Source of the DNA: Calonectria ilicicola
Taxonomy: Eukaryota > Ascomycota > Sordariomycetes > Hypocreales > Nectriaceae
Length of the DNA: 64,000 bases
Assembly: GCA_020809705.1 (NCBI GenBank)
Contig: CP085825.1
Location: 3,906,001 to 3,970,000 of the forward strand
Reading direction: 5' to 3'
Shown here: positions 1 through 12,000 of the stretch, one piece after another
Layout of the letters: every line of letters starts with the position of its first letter
Numbering within the stretch: the first letter of the stretch is position 1
Made by a program: the position numbers and the translations under genes
Notes under the pieces: model-generated
The model's input: the letters and a program-made list of their open reading frames with translations, nothing else
Told to the model about the DNA's origin: nothing
Database searches by the model: none

Positions 1-817
1 CTGACCTACGTTGGATCTGCCACCTCGTGAGTTGAATCACTCTACAAAGCCATACACACACCGCTTCTTCTAACACTCCACAGCGACCAGTACGACCAAG
101 AGCTTGATTCTCTTCTCGTCGGCCCCATCCCCGTCGGCGTGAACAAGTTCATTTTTGAGGCTGAAGCCCCCAACACCTCGCGCATCCCCGACGCTGATAT
201 TCTCGGCGTGACCGTCATTCTCCTGACTTGTGCTTATGATAGCCGCGAGTTCATCCGTGTTGGTTACTACGTCAACAATGAGTACGACTCGGAGGAGCTC
301 GCTGCTGAGCCCCCCTCCAAGCCCGTTGTCGAGCGTGTCAAGCGCAACATTTTGTCTGAGAAGCCCCGAGTGACACGGTTTGCCATCAAGTGGTATGTCT
401 CTTCCAAAACACACAATTTTCTGAGGAGCCTTACTGACCTAGTGAAGGGATTCGGAAGCATCCGCACCTGCTGAATTCCCCCCTGAGCAGCCCGAGGCTG
501 ATCTCCAGGCTGACGAAGAGGAGTACGGCGCCGAGGAGGCTGCTGAAGAAGCCGCTGCTGAGGAAGCTGCCAAGGCTGAGGCCGGCCCCGGCGAGGATTC
601 GGAGATGGCCGGTGTCGAGGCTGCCGCTGAAACTGTCCAGGAGGAGGACGAGATGTCCGAGGATGGCAGTGTCGACATTGAGGGTGAGAGTGAGGAGGAG
701 CTTGAGGAAGAGGAAGAGGGTGAGGGCGAGGGCGAGGCTGATGGCGATGATGCCATGGAGGTCGACTCTGCTGAAAAGACCACGTCATCGTCCAAGCCTG
801 TCACCGTTGCTTCCTGA
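1..817 (+). CDS. ASF1: Histone H3-H4 chaperone ASF1 (5' end cut by window)
   Basis: Anti-silencing factor 1 binds the H3-H4 dimer and hands it to CAF-1 or HIR during nucleosome assembly in the nucleus. Seen: exons 1-26, 84-392 and 448-817; the first visible codons read LTYVGSATS, then the family core with [39 protein letters not shown] and RFAIKW. This is most of the immunoglobulin-like Asf1 fold. After residue W the protein continues into a long Glu/Asp/Ala-rich acidic tail up to the stop, as in fungal Asf1, where the tail is the variable part. Both introns have GT-AG ends (57 and 55 bp) and splicing keeps the frame. The start codon and first exon lie left of the window. Identity is near certain from the conserved core. 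Confidence 0.95.
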
Positions 818-2515
818 GCATAGAAACGGGTGGCTTGGTGTCGTATTTTTTTGCTGGCATCGTCTTATCTTGAGCCATGCATATCTATTCCGACTTTTCG
901 ATAACATGTGGGATTGGGGGGTTGGTGTTTGTCTAATAGAGTTATGAGGCACGAAGAGATGATATCAGGCCAAGGAGCTGGCCAGGCACGTTTAGTACAT
1001 TAGCTTGAAAAGACAAGACAGTATCTACCTATCAGTGTCCAATGACCCCATGTCCAGGCAGGAACATGAATGCTGGTAACCCAAGTCGAAGAAGTGGTGA
1101 TGACGAGGGAAAGTTTCAACCATTGTCAGCCGCTGAGCGATGTCAGGACCAAGTTGAAGCTGGTGATGAGAGCACGTGGGGGGCCAATACGGCATGAGGT
1201 TATCGCGAGTCCTGTGACTGGGCTGCAACAATGAGCACGTAACGCGGTTTGCTCACCAAATAGTTCTTCGAGGCGATAGGCATGCCATTGCCCCGAGCGC
1301 CGAAGTGTAAAGCCGCCGCCGGCGGATGATTAATGCTCGTCATGAACCCCTCCACCCCCTATACTGCACGCACGTGGAACTGCGCCCCCGATGTTTGACG
1401 CCATCGGATGGCGCCCGACTCGCGAGGGCCGGTTTAGCCATGACGTACACAGATGGTCCCTAGGCAAGTAGACGCCATGCCACCATCCCGGGGGACGTCC
1501 CTTTTCTTTTTTTTTTTTTTTTTTTTTTTTTTTCATCTGGGGAGATGGCACCCTCCCTCTGGCCTTGCCCGCGTCCAGCCGCGCAGAGCCGTACCGAAGC
1601 GGCAGCCATTCCGCCCAGGATCCCCTCGCCCATCCATCTCTTTGATTGAAAGGCTTCCATGATCCCATACGCTCGCAGTCCTTCCCCTCTCGACACCCTC
1701 CATCACCAATCCTTTGTTCTCCCGGGGGGATCAGCCCTAGTTTCCGGGAAGATAGGGCTTGCTAGATGTCTTTTTTTTTTTTGGTTTGTCGGACAGCCTC
1801 AGCTTCATTCCCCCCCATGTGTTGCAGCCCAAAGTCTCAACCAACACTTGGTTCGCTCGCAGGTGGCGTAGAAACCGATGGAGCGTTGCAAACTCACATT
1901 CAACGACAGGTTTGGGCCTATACGAAATAACATGAATACTGAACAAGAAGCTAATATTTAAAACATGTAAATGATTAGTTTATTTATTTTTATTTACCTA
2001 TAAATTAGTTAGAACATGTCAGGCAAAAGGCAAAGAGGGGTACAACCTTTCAAGGATCGTCATGTAGTCTATCGTGAACCCTGTCTTCTTTCATCCACCA
2101 ACCCCGGCAAACCTTCACGCCGATCTGGAGAGGAAGCGCTAGAATTCCTCGGGTTTCAACCTAATTCTCTTGGCGAGCCTATCACTGTTGGTCATGTCTT
2201 TTACTGTCCTTCCCCCGGAGGTTCACCGAGTGAGAATGGCTCAGCCGCAGCGTCATCGGCCGTCTCCGAGGGCTGTCTGCCTAACATGGTGGGATTGAAT
2301 GATCACAGTCAGTCATGACGAGTGAAAGTGGCCGGATAGAAATAGACACGCAACTTCTCTCTGGGTTCCTCAATCAGAAATTACAGAATCCTGAGTCTGT
2401 AGATCTTTAGGGTATTCATCCAAGTCGGTAGAAGGACGAATACAAAACTTGTCACTTACTTTATTGCCCGCCAATACCGCCGCTGCCAAGTGAATGACTG
2501 AGCTTCTGCCCTCAT
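818..2515. other. Intergenic, no gene supported
   Basis: About 1.7 kb between ASF1 and the CorA-like gene. It holds a 27-T homopolymer (1507-1533), a second T tract near 1771-1782 and an AT-rich island around 1945-2010. A 100-codon ATG-started frame at 2016-2318 has no recognisable motif and I do not call it a gene. Confidence 0.6.
1507..1533. repeat. T27 homopolymer tract
   Basis: An uninterrupted run of 27 T on the + strand, the longest homopolymer I saw in the window. Long T tracts recur upstream of genes here and may be promoter or nucleosome-excluding elements; that role is inference. Confidence 0.9.
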
Positions 2516-5111
2516 ATGATGGCAACTTCTCAACCCTCGCAGCAGGCTGTCGACGATCTCATCCGCGCCGCCGAGATCCACCATGAACAATACGTCCGCA
2601 CTTTAAGGACTCTTCATGATGGCTCGACTATGCGCCGCGTTGACAGCCAGCCCCGCAGTGTCATCAGCCTCCACGAACCTATGACGCCGCCGTTAAGACC
2701 TTTGGGCGCCGCGTTCGGCTCAGATGTGACTGCGGGATCCGGGGGAGCGCCTCTAGGCACTTTGATGCGCCGCCGGCCCCGGGCTTCTACATTGGAGACA
2801 ACCTATGAGCGGCCGTCTCTGACACCGGAGCCCAGGATCCTCACCAACTCCCCCGGAGGCAGCCACAGCGCCGTCTTCTCGCACGACGATGACCTCCCTT
2901 TCATCCCGCTTCTTGACCAGACGTCTGTCCTTGCCAGCGGCGGCCGGCCTGTGGAGGAGCAGCCGTTTCTGCCAATCCCACGGCCTATCACGCCGATGCA
3001 CTGGACTGATGACATGCTAATGCGCCATCTCCGCGACACGGACTTTGACCTAGAGATGGAGAGGGTCCTAGACGATGTTGTCAAGCGCCGCGGGGACATG
3101 GATCTCTCGATGCCGTTCCCGGACTTTGCAGCGTACGAACGCGAGGGCTACGTGCAGTCGACATTCGAAGTATACGAGGTTGGCCGGGACGCTCTGCCTG
3201 TCAAGTTCAATGATGACATTGATGTTGACTTGGACGGGCCAACTGAAGTCAAGTATTCGGGCTCAGGGCCCTACGAAAACCCGCCCATCATTGTTGATGC
3301 GCCAACAGTATGGCAAGACATTAGCAATGTCAACCCAGGTGGGCAGTCAGTTGGACGCATAACGTAAGTCCTTGTTCCTTTCTCTGAATCCCAGCCCATT
3401 CTCATTGTTGCCCCGACTATTGGCCCGCTCGTTCTACCAATTGTATACATACCAGCAAAGGCAAGTCAACTAACAAGTCTCCCAGTATTGTACAAGAACC
3501 TACTCCTCTTATCCTCGGTGCCCTTCATCTCACCATGTCTCCTCACTTTGACATGGCAGAACTATTCAGTCATTTTCTCACTGATAGACCCAACCGCGGT
3601 CGAACCCACGCTTTTCTGCACCGCGCCTTTGAACGAGCTCCATCGTGTCTCTCCTCCTCCACATCTGCCTCATCTTCGCCAGCAGCACTGCCGATCGATG
3701 CTCCTCCAGCCCTCCGAGCATCACATGCGCTTTCCACCGCTCACCTTCGCCAGAGAACCTTCTTCTTCGTCTTTAAATACTACACTGTAGTTGGCCCTAA
3801 TCTGACGCCAGCCCCCTGGCAACGATTTGACAAGAGGCCTTCTGACAAGAGACTGGGTGATCACATCGACATTGCTGAGTGTGGTTCCATCCTTGCCCTT
3901 TCGCTCGGTGGTGAACCAACTAAACGCGTTCGTATGCGTCCGAGACGGGAGCGAGTAAGGGAAGGTTTCTTGTACGATACCTTTGGGCCATGGCATCTAC
4001 TCAGCATCCAAAGCTTCCCAGACAATGCCCATAGTGTGAGAGGCGATGAGTTCCAGGCAAAGCAACTTGTCAACGGGCCTTGTGCGTTTCTGGAGTTGCT
4101 CATTGCCGAGTATAGAGACGCTGGGAAACGAAACCAGAATCTACATGAGCGAATCACTAAGCTCATTACTGCGCCGGTATTATGAGCCCGCTCCTCTCAT
4201 ACAAGTGAATGTTTATGTATCATATGTCTAACATCTCTTTAGGCCGAGTTCATGTTCGATCCTAAAGTACGCGACAAGCTTCTTTTCGAAGACAAGCATT
4301 TCACCTACATCAGACGGTACTTTTGGGCTTATAATACACTCGCCGTCATCAACACAGGCATCAAGGCTATGATGTCGGCTTACTTTGATACCTTCACTGA
4401 CGAGTTCTGGAACGGCTCTCACCCAATTCTCTGGCCGCACCCGGCGCCCGAGTCGCCCGCTGGTATCGCCTACCGTGATCACATGGCTGGCCTACGCCGT
4501 GAGCTTGACAAGGTAGTTCACGAGCTGGGCGAGGTACTCAAGCGCAACGAACGGACGCGCAAGGAGGTTGAGAACCTGCGCGACCAGCTCTTCAGCGGAA
4601 GCTCCATCAAAGAGAGCCGCAGGGCAATTGAGCAAGGAGACAACATTCGCATATTGACCATGATTAGTATGATATTTCTGCCCCTGACATTTGTCACCGT
4701 AAGTCGTCCACAACTGGCCCCTTTCCGCTCCCGTAGCATCCCGAGCTGACAGACGTATTACAACAGTCGGTCTTCGGTATGACGAATTTTGATATTCCGG
4801 CAAATGATTGGCGGTTCGCAGTCACCATGGTCCTTGTCTGCGTGCCATTTATGCTGCTCATCTCGTTACTCCAAACACGATCCTTCGCCACTGTCGTCGC
4901 CAAGATCGGCACAGCCGCAAGTTTCCCGGCCAGGCGCATCGCGAGCCTTGTCCGCCGGGGCTCTCGGGACGCAGAAGTGCCGGACAATCGCTCCACTGCG
5001 GCCCTGTCACAGAGGCGACGGCTGCGGCGCGGTGGTAGGTGGACGTGGTCGTGGGGGCTAGGGAGGGCCGCCGATGAAGGGGTGGACCTGGAAAGGATGG
5101 AAAGAGGGTGA
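2516..5111 (+). CDS. CorA-like divalent-cation transporter family protein (GMTN variant)
   Basis: Exons 2516-3363, 3486-4176, 4243-4698 and 4767-5111 give about 779 residues. The first half is a low-complexity, probably cytosolic region. The second half has a charged, coiled-coil-like helix (residues about 600-650: RRELDKVVHELGEV...) leading into two hydrophobic segments. The first (ILTMISMIFLPLTFVT) ends at SVFGMTNF (residues about 666-673). The second is FAVTMVLVCVPFMLLISLL. This two-helix C-terminal hairpin with a GMN-like loop is the CorA/Mrs2/ZntB architecture. The loop reads GMTN rather than the canonical GMN, a form I associate with the large fungal CorA-like family whose substrates are mostly unknown. 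An Arg-rich tail follows. Start: ATGATGGC; the second ATG three bases on is equally possible. It converges with the RasGAP gene. Confidence 0.85.
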
Positions 5112-6531
5112 GTTTATTATATTATGAGTCGATGAATTGAGAAGGAGAAAGGGGGATCCCTGTATTATAGGTGATATGATTTCATGACTGAGAATAGGGC
5201 AAGGGCATGGACACGGACACAGGCAAAGATGAGAGAGGCAGCAGTCCTGAAATATTGCCGTGGGCTTGTTGTATGTTTAGTGAATAATTAATTAATCTAA
5301 CTAAGTGTTGGAAAAGAAAAAAAATTAAAAAGAGAAAAAAAGGGAAGAATAATACATGAATAAATGAATAAATGATGAAGCTGGATATAAAACAAAGAGC
5401 CGGCTTTATATGGGCAGTAATAACAGTACGAATATCCCTTTTGGGAGATGACACGACATGAAATAAAATGGAAGGAATTAAACCCCAGGGTTTGTCGCCA
5501 TTCAACTCACGGTGCAATCTGCGTTTTATGTATCGTTGCATTATTTATTCTCCGGGGTTGCCACAATTATTGATCGAAGAAGAAGACGAGGGGGGGGGGG
5601 CGTCTACCCATCACATCACACATGATCCCTCCCCGACATTGTTCTGTCACCTTGTGTTGTGCATTAGGCTCAGTGTCCGTCCTACCAACTAGTTCCGTGA
5701 GAGGTTCCCAGATCGGGAGCACCTGAAAGTCCACCCGTCCATTTCCGTCGATACAGATTACTCGTTTCATCCCAACTTATGCCCAACAAGTTGCCACGGC
5801 GGCGTTGGCAAATCACAGCGTCAAGCCACCCGTCAGCAAATAACTTCTGTAACAGCTCGCCAGCACAGCAGCCGAACTCCCCGCCCAATCGGCTCAGGGC
5901 CATGACCACCAGGGTTCCAAGTCATCAGCGGCTGCGTCGCAGGTGATCCAATCAAACACACGCGGCATGGCTCAGACAACTTCAGCAGCAGATTGAAACG
6001 TTGCAACATTTTTTCATTAACACTATGACTCCAGACTAGCGAAAAAGAAGCCAGATCCAGTCATTTTAAACCATCACTACTCATGTGCTGGCAAAGCACG
6101 TCCCTGGCGGGCAGGCCCACCAGACCAGACCGCCAGCCAGCATTCGTACAAACATGTCAAAGCGCCCCTTACAACTCCCACCGCGGGCCAGCCGAAGCAG
6201 AAGACCGCCCCCCTTTCGCGAGACAAGGAAATTACTCGTCGGTATATAGAATCCACCTCCACAAAGCGAATACATGAAACGAGGCGCTCGTGTCAATTGG
6301 AAAGAAGGAAATGAAACGAGGGAATAATAAAAAGAGAAAAAAACAATGACCAAAATCCTCCAGAGACAGCAATGTGAATCCTATCCCAATGGAGAAGAGA
6401 AGAGAACAGAACCTTCCGTGGTATCAGTGTCCATAACGCCGGGCCCCTTCCTTTGATGTGATCGTAGTACATGGATGAATATGCGTCGAGATGAATGATT
6501 GATTGCCCAAAGTTGCCTTATCGTAAATCAT
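5112..6531. other. Convergent 3' intergenic region
   Basis: Separates the 3' ends of the CorA-like gene and the RasGAP gene. AT-rich 3' flanks with A/T runs (5310-5345) and a G9 run near 5591; no coding signal seen. Confidence 0.6.
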
Positions 6532-9092
6532 CTACCAGCCCTTCTTTCGAGCGAATCGCTTGTTCAGGAGAGCCAGCACCTTCGGCACGTTGAACTGAAC
6601 GTATTCCAAGTCAAGGTCATCCTGGTTATCCTTTTGCATCTCGAGCAAATCATCCAGTTTCAGATCCAGCTCCAGCAGACCTCGGTTACGGCCTGTTTCC
6701 ATGTTAGCACAATGTCAGGAAAATGAATGGGGGGGTTGACATACCCTTGTAATGCAGAGAAATAACAAAAGTACCAGGCAAGGGGCTGGTAAAGTTGAAG
6801 TAAATGTTGGCACGTCGGTTGTCGGGCACATTACTCTTTTGAATAACACCCTCCTTCTCAAGCTGTTGATGAGTGAACTTGTAAGGCCCAAGGACTTGCT
6901 GCTTTTGCTGTTTCCTCTTGGTGCCTTCGCTCTGGGATCGAACGTTGTGCAGATAGCTCTTGTAGGTCTCAAGCTGACCAACGAGATATGTGTTGTGGTC
7001 TCGGATTGTCTTGAAAACCTCTTCAAGCTTTTGTGTTTCAACGATAACACCATCCTTAAGTGAACCGAGATGTTGCAATTCCTGCTCAACCTCGTCTCGG
7101 AGAAGTCCAAACTGATCGCTCTTATCGATGACTCGCATCTCCTGAAGCTGCGAAAGCAATTCCATGGCGCGAATACCTTTTCGGACCATCACGGCGTCGT
7201 TGCGGCTTGTAGCAGCAGCATCAGCGACCCTCTCAAGCCGTAAGGGCCGTCTGGCCACATGGCTATTCGTAGGGATTGATCGCATGATCTGCACAAAGAT
7301 GGATTTGGCTTCCATAAAGTACACTTCCTCCTGTGTAATATCTAAAGCTGCAGTCAAGTCATCGATAGCTGTCTCCCAGCGGCTAAACAAAGGCAGATTG
7401 ATGACTCTGTTTTCTTTGCGAGGTAGCTGGGCTGGGCCAGCTCCCAGTTCTGACATAATAATTGACAGATGAGAGTTTTCATCCCTGCACAGCTCGTGGT
7501 GATGCTTCTCAATAAGGGCATGCATGGCGTAAATCTCGTTGAGGGTAATGTCCAGTTCGAGATCCTTCTTGGAGAGGGCAACGTAGTTGTCCATCTCTAG
7601 ACTCTCATAAAAGTCCTGAACTTCACAAAGATCCAGCATAAACTTGTTGATTCGGTCCTTGTTCTGGTGAATAAACGGCTGCAACTTGGCCATGTACGGC
7701 TCCTTGGCGTAGGATGGCTTGTTGGCAAGGTTCTGAAGCATCTTGGCGATGTATGTCAGGGTTCGTCGTGGTCGCTCGGCCGGGGTTCCCTCAATAAGCA
7801 TGTAAGATTTGGGCGTGACAATCGCTGGGTTGATAAAGCGGAGGAAGAAGAAGCCACCGATCAGAGTGCAAATAACCTGGTCATTAGCATCGGGGTATTT
7901 GCGCTTTGTCAAGCTCCTAATCTGCTTGCAAATCCATCGGATACCATAAGGGGCCTCTTCAAGGCCCTCAATGATGGTTGTCAGGAAGCCGTTTGCGATT
8001 TCGGTGAGCATAGTCAAGCGAGGCTCAATGATGGCTTGGACCTGAGGGTTCTCGGCGGCTTGCTCGCCAGTGATGCCCTTGGGCAGATGGGGAGGAAGCT
8101 GACCAGTGTCCTCCTCGATCTGCTCAATCATTCGCTCGTAAACCTTGAGAGGATTGATTTCGAGATCCAGATCTCTTAGTTCAATCAGGTTGTTGATTCT
8201 ATCAGCAAGCACAGATTTGAGAAAGCTCTGTCCAGGTCCTCGTCGGGTGTAGGTCGTCATCATGCGAGATACAGGGGTATTGGCACGGAGCAAAGAAGAG
8301 TAATCGGGCGTGGTATCGAATTGGTATGTTAAGACGGACTAGACGAGCTGTTAGCAACCTACATTCACAAAAGTGCTACTGCTGATAATACCTGAAACAT
8401 GGTGAGAAGCAGATGCTCTTCTCGACTCTCGTATTGGTTTCCATAAATAGTGAACATGACGGTCTGCAACAACGAATCGATCTCGGCCATAGAGACAAGC
8501 CTGCAGAGGTGCGCAATGTGTCTTGGCTCGGATTGCAGAAGAAATAAGAGGTTGCCGTATTTCTGAGTCTTATCATCGTTGGGGAATGCACCTTGCTCCA
8601 TTTCAGTGGCATCTTCAAGGTGACTGGCGACTTCGTTTTGCTGCGCTCCTTGTTAGAAATGATGTTTAAGATGGAATCGGGACCAAAAAGAAACTTACTT
8701 CCTCCAAGGCCATGCGGTTCTGAATTAATAGGGCAATACGCGAATCAAGATATCGCACATCCTTTTCAAGAACGAAGTTCTTCTTTGACTGAGACGAAAT
8801 CTTCGACTTGAGATCACGGAGAATCTTTTGCGCTAGAATTTCAAGGTCAATCGCACATTTACGAAAAGTTAGGTACGGGAGGATGCAAACCTTTGGCAAG
8901 CTCATCTTCAATCTGAAGATCACCCTCATTGGCCGAGATAGACATATACAGGGCGGACATAGAATAGCGCTTCGACTGTCGCGCAGAGCGCGAGCCATCG
9001 TATGAAGACATGGTGTTTTGACGAGTCAAAGGCTGGAAAGACGAAGAGGATGCAGTCGATGCTCGTGAAGGCGTTTGTAACATGACTGACAT
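6532..9092 (-). CDS. Ras GTPase-activating protein, Gap1/Sar1 type
   Basis: Stimulates GTP hydrolysis by Ras and so turns off Ras signalling at the membrane. Exons on the minus strand are 8891-9092, 8699-8832, 8392-8640, 6745-8338 and 6532-6692, giving 779 residues, close to the 766 of fission yeast Gap1. Seen: a Ser-rich N terminus, then the RasGAP domain. A candidate arginine finger sits at about R213 (LLRANTPVS), and the FLR signature appears as [14 protein letters not shown]. After it comes the RasGAP C-terminal domain (long helical stretch ending FARKKGW). No calponin-homology domain or IQ motifs precede the GAP domain, so this is not the IQGAP (Rng2) paralogue. IQGAPs also lack the catalytic arginine, which is present here. 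The product is therefore probably an active GAP. Confidence 0.9.
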
Positions 9093-12000
9093 GGTGGTGC
9101 CGCTGGAGAGCGACCGTGGGCGTGGGTCAGTGTCTTGTGCCTAGGAAGCTCGACGAGCGCCAAACAATGGCAGCAGTGTTGAGCCCAGGCACCTCAACTA
9201 GCCGCGGGGACGGGAGCAGAGCAATTCAAGGCCAGATGTCGAGTCGCGCGAGGACGGTGATGAAGCGGAGGTTGGGAGCTTGACGAGCGGTCGGGGTTCG
9301 TCGAGCCAGACGTATGTTGGTGGATTGATGAACTAGTGAGTCGACGGCACACGTCCGAGTGAAATAGGCTGCGCAACAACCTCGGACGGAAGAACGAGTA
9401 TTCGGCAGATACGAGTACGAGCAAAATCAGTCGAGATGGTTAACGGCGATGTCGTGTCGGAATCAAGGTGGATGGATGGATTGGGAGAAGCGAGATGGAA
9501 GTGGTCCAGTCGACAGACGATGGGAGATACAGCGCACGATGGTTGAACGGGTGTCGGTCAAACAGCGGCTGCAGGAAAAAAAGAAACAACACGACAAAGG
9601 AGAGCAAAAAGGGATTTGCCCAACAAGATCGGTCAATGGAGCGACGATGAAGACGTCGCGCAGGAGTGGAGGGCGTCGGAGAATACAATGATGGGCGAGG
9701 CGGCGAATTTGGAGGGCGAGGTTGTGGAGGAGGAGCAGAGGTTTGAATGGTGGACGATAGCGGTAGGAGTAGAATGAGGTAGTGGTGGTGGGAGTGGAGG
9801 TGGAGGTGGAGGCTGGCAGGAGACGGGACCCAAAAGCTGAGGAAGGGCCAAAGGGACGCCAGGACAGGGCTGCTAGAAGACGCAGAAGCCAGACGCAACG
9901 CAGCGCTGCCAGAAGACGCAGAGGCCAGCAGGGGGGGTGAGAGGTGGGAGGGTGCGAGGTGGGTGGGAGAAAATCGTGCGGGCAGTTTATGCACGGCTGA
10001 GACGCGGATTTCAGGAGGAGAGACGGCGCGTGGGACGGTCGGTGGAGTGCGGCGCCCAAAGAGGCCACCCCAGACAAGGCCTAAGGGCAAGGTAAGGCCC
10101 GGAGGCTGCAGGGACAGGAGCTACGTATTGAGGTAGCGAGGAGCTTATTGGCCCGGCCGACGTGGGGAGAGGAAGGGGGGAGGGAGGAGGGTTGGCGAAT
10201 AGACGGATGGGCAGCAGCACTCTTGAAAGGATGATGAGGTGGCGTTGCGGTCGTGATTGATGGCGGTGGTGTTGAGACCATGTCAACTATTACGGCCTTG
10301 GTAACTGCAATAATTCTCACACACGCCATGGAGGAGCTCTCCACGTGTAGTCTATATCCGGGACCAACAGAGAGGATGTCCCAAAAGGATTTAAATAAAT
10401 AAGTTAATAACAATAAGAAAAAAAGTAAGATTGTTTTTTTTTTGGGCGAGACAGGTGACTGGAGGATGACGAAGAATCTGGATGCATACACGCGCCCCTG
10501 TGTCGCCGGAACAAGACCACACGAGAAACAAAGACTAGACGCGCCATGATGGATGCGGAGGTGATGTCGCAGAAATCGTCGCCAGCCTAAAACTGAGCCA
10601 AAAGGTCCGAAACGCATTGCCACTCGGGAGCTGTGATCAATAAATGGTTGGGACATGTATGCATGAGCGGATGGATCGTCCTTTTTTTTTTCTTTTCACG
10701 CTCTCTTGCGGGTGGTATGCAGTCCCGTTCGAACTATCATCTTGGTGTTGGCCCGTCTCTAAACCAAAAACAGGCGGCCCAACTCTGCCTTAGCTTCAAG
10801 TAGCTGCATGATGCAAGGCCCCGATGGGAACCGGCAACACAGCAAACAAGGAAATAAATAAAAAAGTCGAGACAATCAAGTCTAACGACTGATTGATGGG
10901 CGTGGCTAGGTGTCCCTTTCAACAGGGATCGCCAGCACCATCACACACCTCTTCACCACTACTACGCACAGAGTGACAAAGGTGGGCAGCCCTGGAGGGG
11001 GAGGGGGAGGATCTGACACCCAATCCAGGACCATGCAGGCACTAGAACAGGAACAAAAAAAAACATGCTAGGCACACAGGACAGCCTCTGTCTCTCGCCC
11101 CTCGTCCCTCCCCACTGGTGCGCATGCGCACGACAGCTTGGACCAAGAGGCTCAATCGCTTGGTTCGGTTTGATGTAACCAGGGCGTCAAAGCTGTACCT
11201 GCTTGAGGCGAACAACCCAGACCACCACCGCAACGTTAATACACAAGGCACGTTCTCGACTGGCCAAAACACACCATGAAGGGATACAGGCTCGAGACGG
11301 AAGAAATCCAGGCCGAGCCTTGCAGGGTCCCGGGAGGCCAAGAAAGGGGCAAGGGTCATGTCCGACAGGGGAGACATGCCGGGATCAAGCATTCGTCCAG
11401 GGGGTGGTGAAGACGCCAAGTGAGGGTACGACCAACATGCGAGGCCAGGTACTATTGGGACGTCAAGCAGGTACCATGCAATTTATCACTGCATCCGCCC
11501 GCTGGCCATTGAATTGACTGCTGCAGTGGACACCATGCTGTCGCAGCAATTGAAGCGGGGGGAAACAAAACATCGAGTCCCGTCATTTGTCCCTGACAAA
11601 GATCCTGCACCTTTCTTTATTCCTGCACACAAGTCTCCGAAGCATGGCACTTTTGCAGGCCTCATGTCCTCATCAACCCCGCACGCCGCGCGAGGGATAT
11701 ATATCGATGGTGCCTGTGCTTGCCATCTAGGAACAGTGGAACGGAGGCGTCGGAGCGACGGTGGCGGGGTTTAGCTATCGCACCAGTCCAAAGTGAAGTA
11801 TAGTGGCCTTGTACCATCGCTCTATCTTTTGGCTCATTGCTACTTGAGGGTTAAAAAAGAAAAGCGACAAGGTACTCGACCAAGACAGGACAGGCTTTTT
11901 TTTTTCGCTTGCTGGTGGAGCGCGGCGGTGGGTGCGGCGGGAGTGTAGATCGCCTGAACCTGAGGTCACCTGGAAAGTCATTTTTCACCCAGCATAGACA

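Noticed and set aside
2016..2318. 100-codon ATG frame before the CorA-like gene
   Set aside because: No recognisable motif and no supporting structure around it.
9440..10090. 216- and 204-codon minus frames upstream of RasGAP
   Set aside because: Overlapping open frames in a compositionally biased leader; Pro/Ser/His-rich translation without motif.
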